Shown here: piece by piece, positions 1-7,579 of the stretch
Layout: the number at the start of each line of letters is the position of its first letter
Position numbering within the stretch: the stretch's first letter is position 1
Notes under the pieces: generated by a model
The model's input: the letters and a program-made list of their open reading frames with translations, nothing else
What the model was told of the DNA's origin: nothing
The model's database searches: none
DNA from: an uncultured Schlesneria sp.
Lineage (GTDB): Bacteria; Planctomycetota; Planctomycetia; Planctomycetales; Planctomycetaceae
Length of the DNA: 64,000 nucleotides
NCBI GenBank assembly: GCA_903840265.1
Contig: CAIMFH010000082.1
Location: forward strand, 1 to 64,000
Reading direction: 5' to 3'
Program-made: the position numbers and the translations under genes

Positions 1-45
1 ACGTTCCGCATCGGTCAAACGAACGAGATACTTCTTCACACTCAT
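1..45 (-). CDS. Start of a probable IS630-family transposase, cut by the window edge
   Basis: Only the first 15 codons are visible, reading MSVKKYLVRLTDAER. A strong ribosome binding site (AGGAGGGG, complement of 53-60) sits 7 bases before the ATG at 45. The pattern 'KKYxVRLTDxER' is typical of the start of IS630-type transposases, whose N-terminal helix-turn-helix follows; that is recollection of the family, not a search. It would run leftwards out of the window, just downstream of the GxxExxY gene on the same strand. With so few residues it could be another protein. Confidence 0.45.
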   Translation of the reverse strand, partial: MSVKKYLVRLTDAER

Positions 46-120
46 CACAGAACCCCTCCTTGGATCGAGTTTGGTCCTGCAAATCAGCGCCGATTTCCTC
101 ATTCGACGCAACCCTAGTTT

Positions 121-456
121 TCAAGCCTGACAAACCACTAGTCCCAATTTCATTCCGGTTCGTCGCAGATAGGTGAGTGTCTGAGCTTCGTAGACTTCGT
201 GATATTTTGCGGTTGCTTTGCATTCGACTATGACCAAGCCGCCGACAATGAGATCGATTTTCAACGGTGATGCGAGCACGATTCCCTTGTAGGGAATTGG
301 GAGTTCGATTTGCCGCTGCACAGTCACTCCATTTTGCGATATTTCCCACGCCAATGCTTCTTCGTAGACACTTTCCAACATGCCCGGGCCGCCGAGGGTG
401 CGATGAACCTCGATGGCACAGTTGATAATCGTCCGGCTAATCTCATTTTCGGTCAT
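121..456 (-). CDS. GxxExxY family protein with a damaged C-terminus
   Basis: A 111-residue protein of the GxxExxY family, small proteins with a PD-(D/E)xK-like nuclease fold and no settled role. The family signature is visible as GPGMLESVYEEAL around residues 23-35, followed by the IDLIVGGLVIVECKA core near residues 68-82. Relatives usually end with a segment like VVNFG followed by 10-15 residues. Here the reading frame gives VVCQA and then a stop. Reading one base out of frame after CQA restores a plausible tail (LKTRVASNEE), so I infer a small deletion plus frameshift. It may be a decaying gene next to a transposase. Start ATG at 456. Confidence 0.75.
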   Translation of the reverse strand: MTENEISRTIINCAIEVHRTLGGPGMLESVYEEALAWEISQNGVTVQRQIELPIPYKGIVLASPLKIDLIVGGLVIVECKATAKYHEVYEAQTLTYLRRTGMKLGLVVCQA

Positions 457-510
457 GATCAGTACCGCGAACGTAAGGTTAGAATTCGTCTCGCATTGTC
501 TTCGGTTTTC

Positions 511-644
511 TTTGCGTCCCTGCGCCTTTGCGACTTTGCGTTAAATCCGCATGAAAGCAAGTCAGCCGATCAATTCCATGCACAGCCGTTCTGTCTGATT
601 TGAGTGATGTTAACGCAATGGCGCAAAGGCGCAGAGACGCAAAG
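511..644. repeat. Imperfect inverted repeat of the 'GCAAAGGCGCAGAGACGC' type
   Basis: Left arm 511-543 and right arm 611-643/644 are reverse complements over 33 bases with about three mismatches, separated by roughly 67 bases. The motif family (ACGCAAAGGCGCAGAGACGCAAAG) is, to my knowledge, scattered through intergenic DNA of many planctomycetes and other bacteria. It fills the space between the GxxExxY gene and the end of rnr, and could fold at the 3' end of the rnr transcript. No coding potential of its own. Confidence 0.8.
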
Positions 645-691
645 GGAAGCAGGTGTTTGGCTGCGGTCCGATCGATTGCGCAAGTCACGGG

Positions 692-3061
692 TTAGCGTGC
701 TCTCTTCTTGTCTCGGCGGCGCTGGCGAGGGGGATCGTCGTCTGTGCGAGGCTTCCTTGGCTTGTCTTTGGGATCGGCCAATTGAAATTCGAGCTTGCGA
801 TTGGTGAGATCGACTTTGGCGACGACGACGTGAACGGGACTTCCCAAGCGGAAGATGCGGCCTCGTTTGCGGCCGACTAAAGTGTGCGCTCGGTTGTCAT
901 AGTCATAGTGGTCATCGGGCAGCGTCGAGATATGGACGAGTCCTTCGGCGGGAAGCTGAATGCCCAGACAGAAGAAGCCGAATTTTTCGACGCCGGTGAT
1001 CGTGGCATCCAGCTCCAGGCCGATTTGATCGGCCAGGTATTCGAGCATCTTCAGCTTGATCAGTTCCTTCTCGGCATCAGCAGCGCGACGCTCTGTCAGC
1101 GAACACCACTTGCCGAGAGAGACCAAGTCGGCGGGAAGTGGCGTTTCATCAGAATGGCCTTTCGGAGCCTCGGTCTTTCGTTTCTTTCGCTTGGCGCTGG
1201 GATCGTGCTCGGCCTGGATGACTTCGTCCAGCAGTCGATGCACGGTCAGATCGGGATAGCGCCGAATTGGGCTGGTGAAATGGCAGTAGTTGGCTTCGGA
1301 CAAAGCGTAGTGGCCAACGTCAGGATCAGGGCTGTATTCCGCACGTTTGGTGCTGCGGAGAACCGCGTAACTGACGGCGTATTCGTGAGCTGTGGCGTGC
1401 ACCTCCTTCAAGAGGGTCTGCAGATCGCCGCGACCGGGCATCTTGCGGATGTTATGGCCGAGAGAACCGACGAATTCGCTGAGGGCTCGCAACTTGCGTT
1501 CGTCTGGTGGAGCATGCGTTCGGCGCAGGAAGCTGAGACCGCAATCGGCTAGTTTGTTGGCGACGGCCACGTTGGCCGCCAGCATGAACTCTTCGATGAT
1601 CTGATGGCTCTCGTCATGGGAAACCACATGAGCCCCCGTCACCCTGCCATCGCCGTCCATATCTATTTTGACTTCGGGCAGTGCCAGGTCCAACGCGCCT
1701 CGATCAAAGCGACGCTTCCGCAGGATCATTGCTAACTCGTGCATCCGCTTGAGCAACGCGAGTACTTGCGGCTCAACGACGGGCTGACCCTGCACCTCCT
1801 CGTTACTCGTCACTTTCGTCTCGTCACTATTCAACAGCGGCATCACTTGTTCGTAGGCAAATCGCTGCGCGACCTTAATCGCGGAATTTGCAAACTCGGT
1901 ATGGAGCGGCATCCCCGCGGGGTTGAAAGTAATAAACGCTGATTTGGTGTAGCGCAACCGGCCCTGCTGCAGGCTTGCCAAGGCGTTCGAAATCACTTCG
2001 GGCAGCATCGGCAAGACTTTATCGGGCAAGTAGACACTGGTGCCTCGTTCGCGAGCTTCCTTATCGAGCAGTGTCCCGGGACGGACGAAGTAAGCCACGT
2101 CGGCGATGTGGACCCCCAGACGCCAGTTGCCATCGTCTTCGCGAGTCAGCGAAATCGCATCGTCGAAGTCGCGAGCGTCTACCGGATCGATGGTGATGAT
2201 GAGGTCGTTGGTGAGATCGAGGCGAGAGGAAGGTGAAAGAGAAAAGTGACGAGTGACGGGGGAGGAGGCAGAATTCTCTTCTTCCGTGTGCTCCTCGTTG
2301 TTCGTTTCTTTCCCCTCGTCTCTAGTTTCACTTTTCGCGAATTCCTGTGCTTGCAATCGGGCTTCGGCGAGGACGGCCTCGGGGAAGTCGTCCGAAAGTC
2401 CGAACTCGTGAATGATGGTCAGCAGGTCAACGCCGGGCGTACCGCGCGGGCCGAGGACTTTGGTGATGACGGCTTCCCCGGCATCCGTGGGGCTGGGGAA
2501 ACGGAGGAGTTCAACGACGACCTGATCTTCAGGACGGGCGCCCTTGGCTCCGGGGTCGCCGACGGAGATCGCTGTTTCGAACTGGCCGCCGTCGATTTTC
2601 ACGAAGCCGCGGTTGCGGCGTTCGAAGTAGGAGCCTACGAATGTTGTCGAGGCGCGGGTCAGGATTTCGATGACACGCGCACAACGCTTGTCGCGGATCC
2701 GCTTCTTTAACAGTTGCACCTGGACTTCGTCGTCCGTGTAGGCGTCTTTCAAGTCTTCCGGCGCGACGAAGAGGACTTCGTCGGGTTCGAGTTGGCTGGC
2801 ATCATGCGGGCGGAAATAGCCGCTACCGTGATTCGTCCGTTTGATCGTTCCGATCAGCAGTCCGGGCAGAGATTTGAGCCGCAGCAACTTGTTCTTACCG
2901 ATCGACAGCTTCCCATCGTCCAAGAGTTGCTGGAGTGAGGTCTTGAACTTCGCGAAATCCTGCTTGCCGATTTCGAGTTCGTAGGCAAGCTCCTTCGGCC
3001 GGATCGATTTGATGCCGGGCTGAGCGAGATAGGCGACGATGCGTGCCGAAAAGTCTTGCAT
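692..3061 (-). CDS. rnr: Ribonuclease R (3'-5' exoribonuclease)
   Basis: A 789-residue RNase II/R family exoribonuclease that degrades structured RNA from the 3' end in the cytoplasm. In order: an N-terminal winged-helix-like segment (residues 1-60), cold-shock OB folds, the RNB catalytic domain beginning near residue 275 with the aspartate cluster DPVDARDFDDA that binds the metals, a C-terminal S1 domain around 670-755 (EKFGFFCLGIQLPAEGLVHI), and a very basic tail (QRRRDKKRAR). I chose the ATG at 3061, which gives the usual MQDFSARIVAYL start; a TTG 12 codons upstream is possible. Two polar insertions, one just before the RNB domain (near 250-280) and one inside it (near 415), coincide with repeat-like DNA. 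The gene follows the RDD protein by about 70 bases and may be cotranscribed with it. Confidence 0.95.
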   Translation of the reverse strand: MQDFSARIVAYLAQPGIKSIRPKELAYELEIGKQDFAKFKTSLQQLLDDGKLSIGKNKLLRLKSLPGLLIGTIKRTNHGSGYFRPHDASQLEPDEVLFVAPEDLKDAYTDDEVQVQLLKKRIRDKRCARVIEILTRASTTFVGSYFERRNRGFVKIDGGQFETAISVGDPGAKGARPEDQVVVELLRFPSPTDAGEAVITKVLGPRGTPGVDLLTIIHEFGLSDDFPEAVLAEARLQAQEFAKSETRDEGKETNNEEHTEEENSASSPVTRHFSLSPSSRLDLTNDLIITIDPVDARDFDDAISLTREDDGNWRLGVHIADVAYFVRPGTLLDKEARERGTSVYLPDKVLPMLPEVISNALASLQQGRLRYTKSAFITFNPAGMPLHTEFANSAIKVAQRFAYEQVMPLLNSDETKVTSNEEVQGQPVVEPQVLALLKRMHELAMILRKRRFDRGALDLALPEVKIDMDGDGRVTGAHVVSHDESHQIIEEFMLAANVAVANKLADCGLSFLRRTHAPPDERKLRALSEFVGSLGHNIRKMPGRGDLQTLLKEVHATAHEYAVSYAVLRSTKRAEYSPDPDVGHYALSEANYCHFTSPIRRYPDLTVHRLLDEVIQAEHDPSAKRKKRKTEAPKGHSDETPLPADLVSLGKWCSLTERRAADAEKELIKLKMLEYLADQIGLELDATITGVEKFGFFCLGIQLPAEGLVHISTLPDDHYDYDNRAHTLVGRKRGRIFRLGSPVHVVVAKVDLTNRKLEFQLADPKDKPRKPRTDDDPPRQRRRDKKRAR
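1799..1816. repeat. Short repeat copy inside rnr (copy B)
   Basis: CTCGTTACTCGTCACTTT on the plus strand. Its reverse complement matches 16 of 18 bases at 2243-2260, so the rnr gene carries two inverted copies. It encodes part of a polar insertion (KVTSNEE) in the RNase R catalytic domain. Confidence 0.6.
2243..2260. repeat. Short repeat copy inside rnr (copy A)
   Basis: AAAGTGACGAGTGACGGG, the inverted partner of the copy at 1799-1816. It lies in a roughly 100-base polar, Glu/Ser-rich insertion (about 2230-2345) just before the RNB motif of RNase R. Purine and pyrimidine biased, unlike the neighbouring coding sequence. Confidence 0.6.
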
Positions 3062-3130
3062 GGTGGACTCGGTGAGGATTGGGTTCAGCCCCCACAATGA
3101 TCAGTTGGAGGCTGAATTCCCACCGTCGCG

Positions 3131-4822
3131 TCAGTTGCCTTGATCGGCGTTCGCCAATTCGCGGATATTCACCACGACCGTGTCCGCCATCAAATCGCCA
3201 ATTCGTTGGCGGTGGTTGTTGAGCAGGAGGCAAATGATTCCCGGCAGAATTGTGACCCCCGGAGCATCGATCACGAGCATCAATTCTCGCATGAGTGATC
3301 GAGCCAGCCCGCACCGGTAAGAGGTTGAACGCAGCACTTTGATGCCGCAGATCCATTTACCAGGCGTCTGTCCCCATCGCGCTTGGCAGACGATCAGAAT
3401 GAACGCAACGACACCCGCCCAGGCGATCGACTGATAGAAGGCTTTCTCGGTGGCCGTCTGCGAGATTGTGGAGTGTACAGAAAATTCGTAGCTATCGACG
3501 ACGATTTGCCTGAACCCCAAATGGAACAGGTGCCAGACTGCCACCGCCAGCAATAGCGCCAGATCCAGGCTGCGAGCGAAGGCTCGTCTGGAGACTGAAG
3601 CGAGAGCAAATCTGCGAGGACCGTGTTCAAAAGGAACAGTCTCGATGCGGCTAATCCATTCACTTCCTGCGAGAAGGGTCAGGTTTGCCAGCAATAAGAC
3701 GATCAGAATCGGTTGTGAGACGGTGAACAGCCAATCAGCGGTCCTGGTAAGATCGGATTCCCACGGTTGCGACAGTTCTTGAAGGTGTCCGTCTTGATAT
3801 CGCTGGACGCTGGGATTCCAATCGCGATCGCGGATGAAATAGAGTACGTCATGTTCGTGCGATTCGAGCAAGGCGAGTGTTGCCGAGGCCGTCGCTTTTA
3901 TCTCCAGAGTCATTCGGAAGGGCTGACCAGCTTTTCCCAGCGGCTTCTCCCAGAACCTGATGGGAAGTGCAAGACTCTCTTGCTCGACTACGACAAGGTG
4001 ATTTCGCTGGACGCCGACCCCGTATAGACCGGGGCTGAATTCGAGCTTGGTCCAGCCCGTTGTTTCTGCGGGGGTGTTTTCTGGGGCGAGTGCGGATGCG
4101 ACATCGCTATTCAAGGGGATCAGGTCCAAGCCTTCACGATACGCCGTGATTCCCTCGGAGTAGTCGCGATAGAACAAGTGCAAGGTATTGTTGGCGGCAA
4201 AAACAGTGACATAGCGAACTCTGGCCGCCCCAACAGGCGGGGCGCTGACGCCGGGTTGAAGAACGAACTCGCCTGTCGCCTCATTCTTGACCCAATTACG
4301 ATTCATTCCCGGTATCGCAACTTCGCCCGCTCGATGCCACTGCCCCCCGTGGAATATCAGCAAACAATACTTTACCCCATCATCGTCGAGATCGATGATC
4401 GCAGGCTTTCCTTCATATAGAAATGGAATGCTGAGCGGTGCCGATAATGGGCGTTGCGGTCTGTGGTCCTGCCGTTCGTGGCCATCGGTCCGAGTGACCT
4501 GATGACGATCGATTGCCCAAACGTGCTTCTTGTCGGCAAGCACTCCGTAGTTCGCTCCCAAAGTGGGAATCTCGATACCGACATCTCTCAGTTGTCCAGA
4601 CTTCAGATCCAGTTCGCAGACAACAACCTGCGTTCCTGCACGCGATTCGCGAAGAGTCAACACTTCGTTGGGGGTGCGACCGTGGTAGCCCCACTGAATT
4701 TGCCGCTTGGCCGGCAGGGTGGCGAGACCGTTGCGGGCCAGCAGAGAGATCGCCGCGACCTGCGATAGAACGACAAACAGGCCGAGGCCGATGGCACACC
4801 AGGCTCGTTTGTGAAGTTCCAT
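3131..4822 (-). CDS. RDD family membrane protein with a long extracytoplasmic N-terminal domain
   Basis: 563 residues. An N-terminal hydrophobic segment (about 10-30) leads into a region of roughly 330 residues with no motif that I recognise, probably outside the cytoplasm. A membrane segment near 365-387 follows (LFTVSQPILIVLLLANLTLL), then an RDD domain from about 410. This carries the Arg-Asp signature (FARSLDLALLLAVAVW) and the second conserved block GKWICGIKVL, ending near RIGDLMADTVVV. RDD proteins are multi-pass membrane proteins, some linked to ion transport; the substrate here is unknown. The large non-RDD ectodomain is unusual, since most RDD proteins are 150-250 residues. It sits 75 bases after the beta-propeller gene and 70 bases before rnr. 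Confidence 0.8.
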   Translation of the reverse strand: MELHKRAWCAIGLGLFVVLSQVAAISLLARNGLATLPAKRQIQWGYHGRTPNEVLTLRESRAGTQVVVCELDLKSGQLRDVGIEIPTLGANYGVLADKKHVWAIDRHQVTRTDGHERQDHRPQRPLSAPLSIPFLYEGKPAIIDLDDDGVKYCLLIFHGGQWHRAGEVAIPGMNRNWVKNEATGEFVLQPGVSAPPVGAARVRYVTVFAANNTLHLFYRDYSEGITAYREGLDLIPLNSDVASALAPENTPAETTGWTKLEFSPGLYGVGVQRNHLVVVEQESLALPIRFWEKPLGKAGQPFRMTLEIKATASATLALLESHEHDVLYFIRDRDWNPSVQRYQDGHLQELSQPWESDLTRTADWLFTVSQPILIVLLLANLTLLAGSEWISRIETVPFEHGPRRFALASVSRRAFARSLDLALLLAVAVWHLFHLGFRQIVVDSYEFSVHSTISQTATEKAFYQSIAWAGVVAFILIVCQARWGQTPGKWICGIKVLRSTSYRCGLARSLMRELMLVIDAPGVTILPGIICLLLNNHRQRIGDLMADTVVVNIRELANADQGN

Positions 4823-4896
4823 CGCTGTCGTGCCTCTTTAGAGTCCCTCACGGTGCCTTCATTCTTTACTGCAGGCAAAACACGAGCGAGCTAGCC

Positions 4897-5841
4897 TCAT
4901 CGCGCCGCGTTCTCAGCATCCAAGATTTGCGAATTCGAGACGTTGTTGCCGAACTTGGGATACTGGTCGAATTGCCAGACGACTTTCTTGGTCTTGGGGT
5001 CGAGTTCGATGAGTAGCGGCTGGCCTTCGCCGGCGTGGCAATTTCCGATGACGTAGTGGCCGTTTGGTAAGACTTCCAAGGTGGTGACCCAGGCGAGTGT
5101 GATTCCGGGCAGGTCCTTCTGCTCGATCTTCCAAGTCACTTCTTTCGCGGGGGTCACTTCGATCACACTATGTCCGTTGCCCGTTGCAATCAGCGTGTTT
5201 CCATTTGCCAGGCGAATGGCGGCGAAGCACTTGTTGCCAAAGGCTTCGGGGCCGTGGCCGCCTCGTGCTTCTTTTCCGAACATGGGGACTTCGTATTCCC
5301 AGGTGACGTCGCCGGTCTTGCCATCGTATTCGCGAACGAAGCCGTCCCCTTCGTGGCAGACGAGGTAGTTTCCATTCGCCAGCTTTCGAGCGAGCCGCGT
5401 GTCGGTATGCGGATGCGGATGATTGACCTTCAACTTGATCTGCTTGAGGATCTTGCCGTCGCGATCAACTTCGATGATTCGGCCAGCACCCGATTCAGCG
5501 ATCATCAAATGACCATTTGGCAGCGGTTGGAAAGCATGGACTTCAATCGGCTTTCCTTCGTTGCCGTTCTGCTTCGCCGAATCGTAGGACCAGACGACGT
5601 CCTTCGTTTTGGGGTCGATCTCGGCGACCTTCGCTCCACCCTGCTGAACCAGGATGTGGCCATTCTTCAAGACGTGGATGTCATGAATGCCGCCCCATCT
5701 CATTTCCCATTCGGTATTGCCATCGGCGTCGACGATGACGAGTTTGTCGTTCCCCTGCGTGATCAAGCGATGTCCGGCAAATGTCGGAACAGTGATGGCA
5801 GCGAGGATGGCAAAGGCGAGGGAGAGCCGCAGCAGGTTCAT
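4897..5841 (-). CDS. Secreted beta-propeller (PQQ/BamB-like) protein
   Basis: 314 residues from the ATG at 5841, chosen because an AAGGA box lies just upstream and a clean signal peptide follows (MNLLRLSLAFAILAAITVPTFAG). An upstream in-frame extension has no leader character. The body is a series of short beta-propeller blades with repeating 'LxNGHxLV' and 'VIEVDxxGKxxW' elements (for example VLKNGHILV, PLPNGHLMIA, LANGNYLV, LPNGHYVIG), as in PQQ-binding-like and arylsulfotransferase-type propellers. Function unknown; probably a periplasmic binding or scaffold protein. It is followed by the RDD membrane protein and preceded by a second propeller gene on the same strand, so the three may be expressed together. 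Confidence 0.85.
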   Translation of the reverse strand: MNLLRLSLAFAILAAITVPTFAGHRLITQGNDKLVIVDADGNTEWEMRWGGIHDIHVLKNGHILVQQGGAKVAEIDPKTKDVVWSYDSAKQNGNEGKPIEVHAFQPLPNGHLMIAESGAGRIIEVDRDGKILKQIKLKVNHPHPHTDTRLARKLANGNYLVCHEGDGFVREYDGKTGDVTWEYEVPMFGKEARGGHGPEAFGNKCFAAIRLANGNTLIATGNGHSVIEVTPAKEVTWKIEQKDLPGITLAWVTTLEVLPNGHYVIGNCHAGEGQPLLIELDPKTKKVVWQFDQYPKFGNNVSNSQILDAENAAR

Positions 5842-5975
5842 AGAGGATCCTTCATGATGTGAATGCGGAGTTGCACGACGAAAATAGCGTGTCACAGGTG
5901 GAATACAAAGCGGCCGACGGCTCGCGACGATGCCTGCCGTTGCCACCCGTGATTCAGCTCGATCTGGTCAAGTCG

Positions 5976-7211
5976 CTATTTCTGCTGGATGCAGAACAGA
6001 TGCTTGTCGCCCCGAATGAAGATCTGAGCATTGGAGAGTGCGGGGGACGAATAGGCTTCTTCACCGAGTTTGTTTGTTGCCAGCACTTCAAACTTGGGGC
6101 CCGACTTCAGCACATGCGTGATGCCATCGTCGTCGAGGAAGTAGACATAGTTGGCGGCAGTCACCAGCGAGCTACTGTGGTGACGACCGAGTCGCTCTTG
6201 CCAATTGATATCGCCCGAGATTGCGTCATAGCACCCGGCGATGCCACCGTCGGCGACGCAGTAGAAATAGTCGCTGGCAGCAACCGGGGATGGGACGTAG
6301 GAGACTCCTTTGTTCAAGTGATGCCACTTCACGTGACTCGCTTCGGTAATCTTGTCTGACCCGGTGGGGTCAATGGCCATGATGTGTTTGTCGGGGAATC
6401 CGCCCGTGATGAAAATCAGCCCTTTATTTTCGACGGGCGAGGCGACGAATTGTTCAGTCGGTCCATCCAGGATCCAAAGTCGCTTGCCGCTGCGTGGATC
6501 GTAGCTCGCGACGCATTTGCTTCCTGAAAGGATCATCTGAGTGCGGCCGCCGATGTCGCGAATGATTGGTGTGCAATAGCTTCGCGTCTTGTTTTCGCGA
6601 GGCGTCTTCCAGATTGTGGAACCTGTCTGGCGATCGAGAGCGACAAGGTAAGCGTCGCCATCGTGGTCGCCGTTGACGATGACGGTGTTTTCGAACAAAA
6701 CCGGACAACTGCAATAGCCGTGAACGCTGGAAAAGACCCCGGGCTTCACCTTCCACTTTTGATGACCACTGAAGTCGTAAGCCGCGACGAGCATCTCTTT
6801 TTCGTCGAGGAACGTTACGTAGATCAGATTGCCATCGGTAGCGGGGGTGCCGGACGCCCAGCTATTCAGCTTGTGCTTTTTCTCGAGCGGGGCGTCTTCG
6901 ACATCGATCTCCCACAGCAACTTGCCGTTGCCGCGGTCGAAAGCCATCAGCATGCGTCGGGACTTGGCTTCGTCTGCTCCGGTCAGAAAGATTCGGTCGC
7001 CCCAGATGACAGGTGACGAGTGTCCGGTGTAGAGGACGGCGGCTTTCCAGGCGATGTTCTGTCCCGAAACGGCATCCCATTCAGTAGGCAGATTCGATTC
7101 GATGCTGGTTCCATCGCCTCGCGGGCCACGCCAACAGGGCCAGTTTTCCGCGCTCGCCATCCCAGACGCAGCCAGCAGGACTACTAAAGACGATGCTATC
7201 AACAGCTTCAT
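5976..7211 (-). CDS. Secreted PQQ-binding-like beta-propeller repeat protein
   Basis: 411 residues with a signal peptide (MKLLIASSLVVLLAASGMASA) followed by ENWPCWRGPRGDG. The WRGPxxDG start is the hallmark of a large planctomycete family of PQQ-like beta-propeller proteins. Typical blades are visible: GKLLWEIDV, GHQKWKV, GSTIWKT, GKRLWILDG and GDINWQ, each ending in a Trp-bearing strand. Residues for binding PQQ or metal cannot be confirmed by eye; many members lack enzymatic activity. Located in the periplasm by inference. It is first in a minus-strand run that continues with the shorter propeller and the RDD protein. Confidence 0.9.
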   Translation of the reverse strand: MKLLIASSLVVLLAASGMASAENWPCWRGPRGDGTSIESNLPTEWDAVSGQNIAWKAAVLYTGHSSPVIWGDRIFLTGADEAKSRRMLMAFDRGNGKLLWEIDVEDAPLEKKHKLNSWASGTPATDGNLIYVTFLDEKEMLVAAYDFSGHQKWKVKPGVFSSVHGYCSCPVLFENTVIVNGDHDGDAYLVALDRQTGSTIWKTPRENKTRSYCTPIIRDIGGRTQMILSGSKCVASYDPRSGKRLWILDGPTEQFVASPVENKGLIFITGGFPDKHIMAIDPTGSDKITEASHVKWHHLNKGVSYVPSPVAASDYFYCVADGGIAGCYDAISGDINWQERLGRHHSSSLVTAANYVYFLDDDGITHVLKSGPKFEVLATNKLGEEAYSSPALSNAQIFIRGDKHLFCIQQK

Positions 7212-7579
7212 TGCGACACCGTGTTAGGAATGGACAGACGGATCAATCGATGCCTGCTTATACCGCGAACGAGGCGATCGTCGCTATGAAGGAAGACAGG
7301 AGCTTAGCCACGGATTGAACACGGAATTGGAGAAGAGAGCTTCAGAGAGAGGTCGAGTTCATCCGTGGTCTGGCGGCCGGATCTTGAGGTGATCAAGTTG
7401 ATCGTTGTCCTGTGGCAAGAGTGCCGTCAATTCGGTCACGTCCGATTCGTAGCCAAGGAGTTCCTCAACCGTGGCTAAAATCTTCTGCGAATGTCGAACC
7501 GGGGTTGAGTCAACTCGGCCGAGTTTGTAATGTTTGCAACTCCTTCACCCAATCACGAGTCACGCGACAAGGATGTCGA
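7212..7579. other. Intergenic region between divergent genes
   Basis: A 368-base gap between the minus-strand propeller gene and the plus-strand histidine kinase, which must hold both promoters. I could not fix a promoter with confidence. An in-frame extension of the kinase reading frame exists back to 7412 but has no ribosome binding site or conserved character. The gap includes the inverted repeat at 7308-7368. Confidence 0.6.
7308..7368. repeat. Inverted repeat of the 'CCACGGATGAAC' type
   Basis: Left arm 7308-7320 (CCACGGATTGAAC) and right arm 7357-7368 (GTTCATCCGTGG) pair with a single-base bulge across a 36-base spacer. The arms resemble dispersed CCACGGATGAACACGG elements that I know from intergenic DNA of planctomycetes and other bacteria. 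Confidence 0.6.

Noticed and set aside
884-1552. A 222-residue open frame antisense to RNase R
   Set aside because: It lies wholly opposite a strongly supported rnr gene, has no domain character, and is a typical shadow frame of GC-rich coding DNA.
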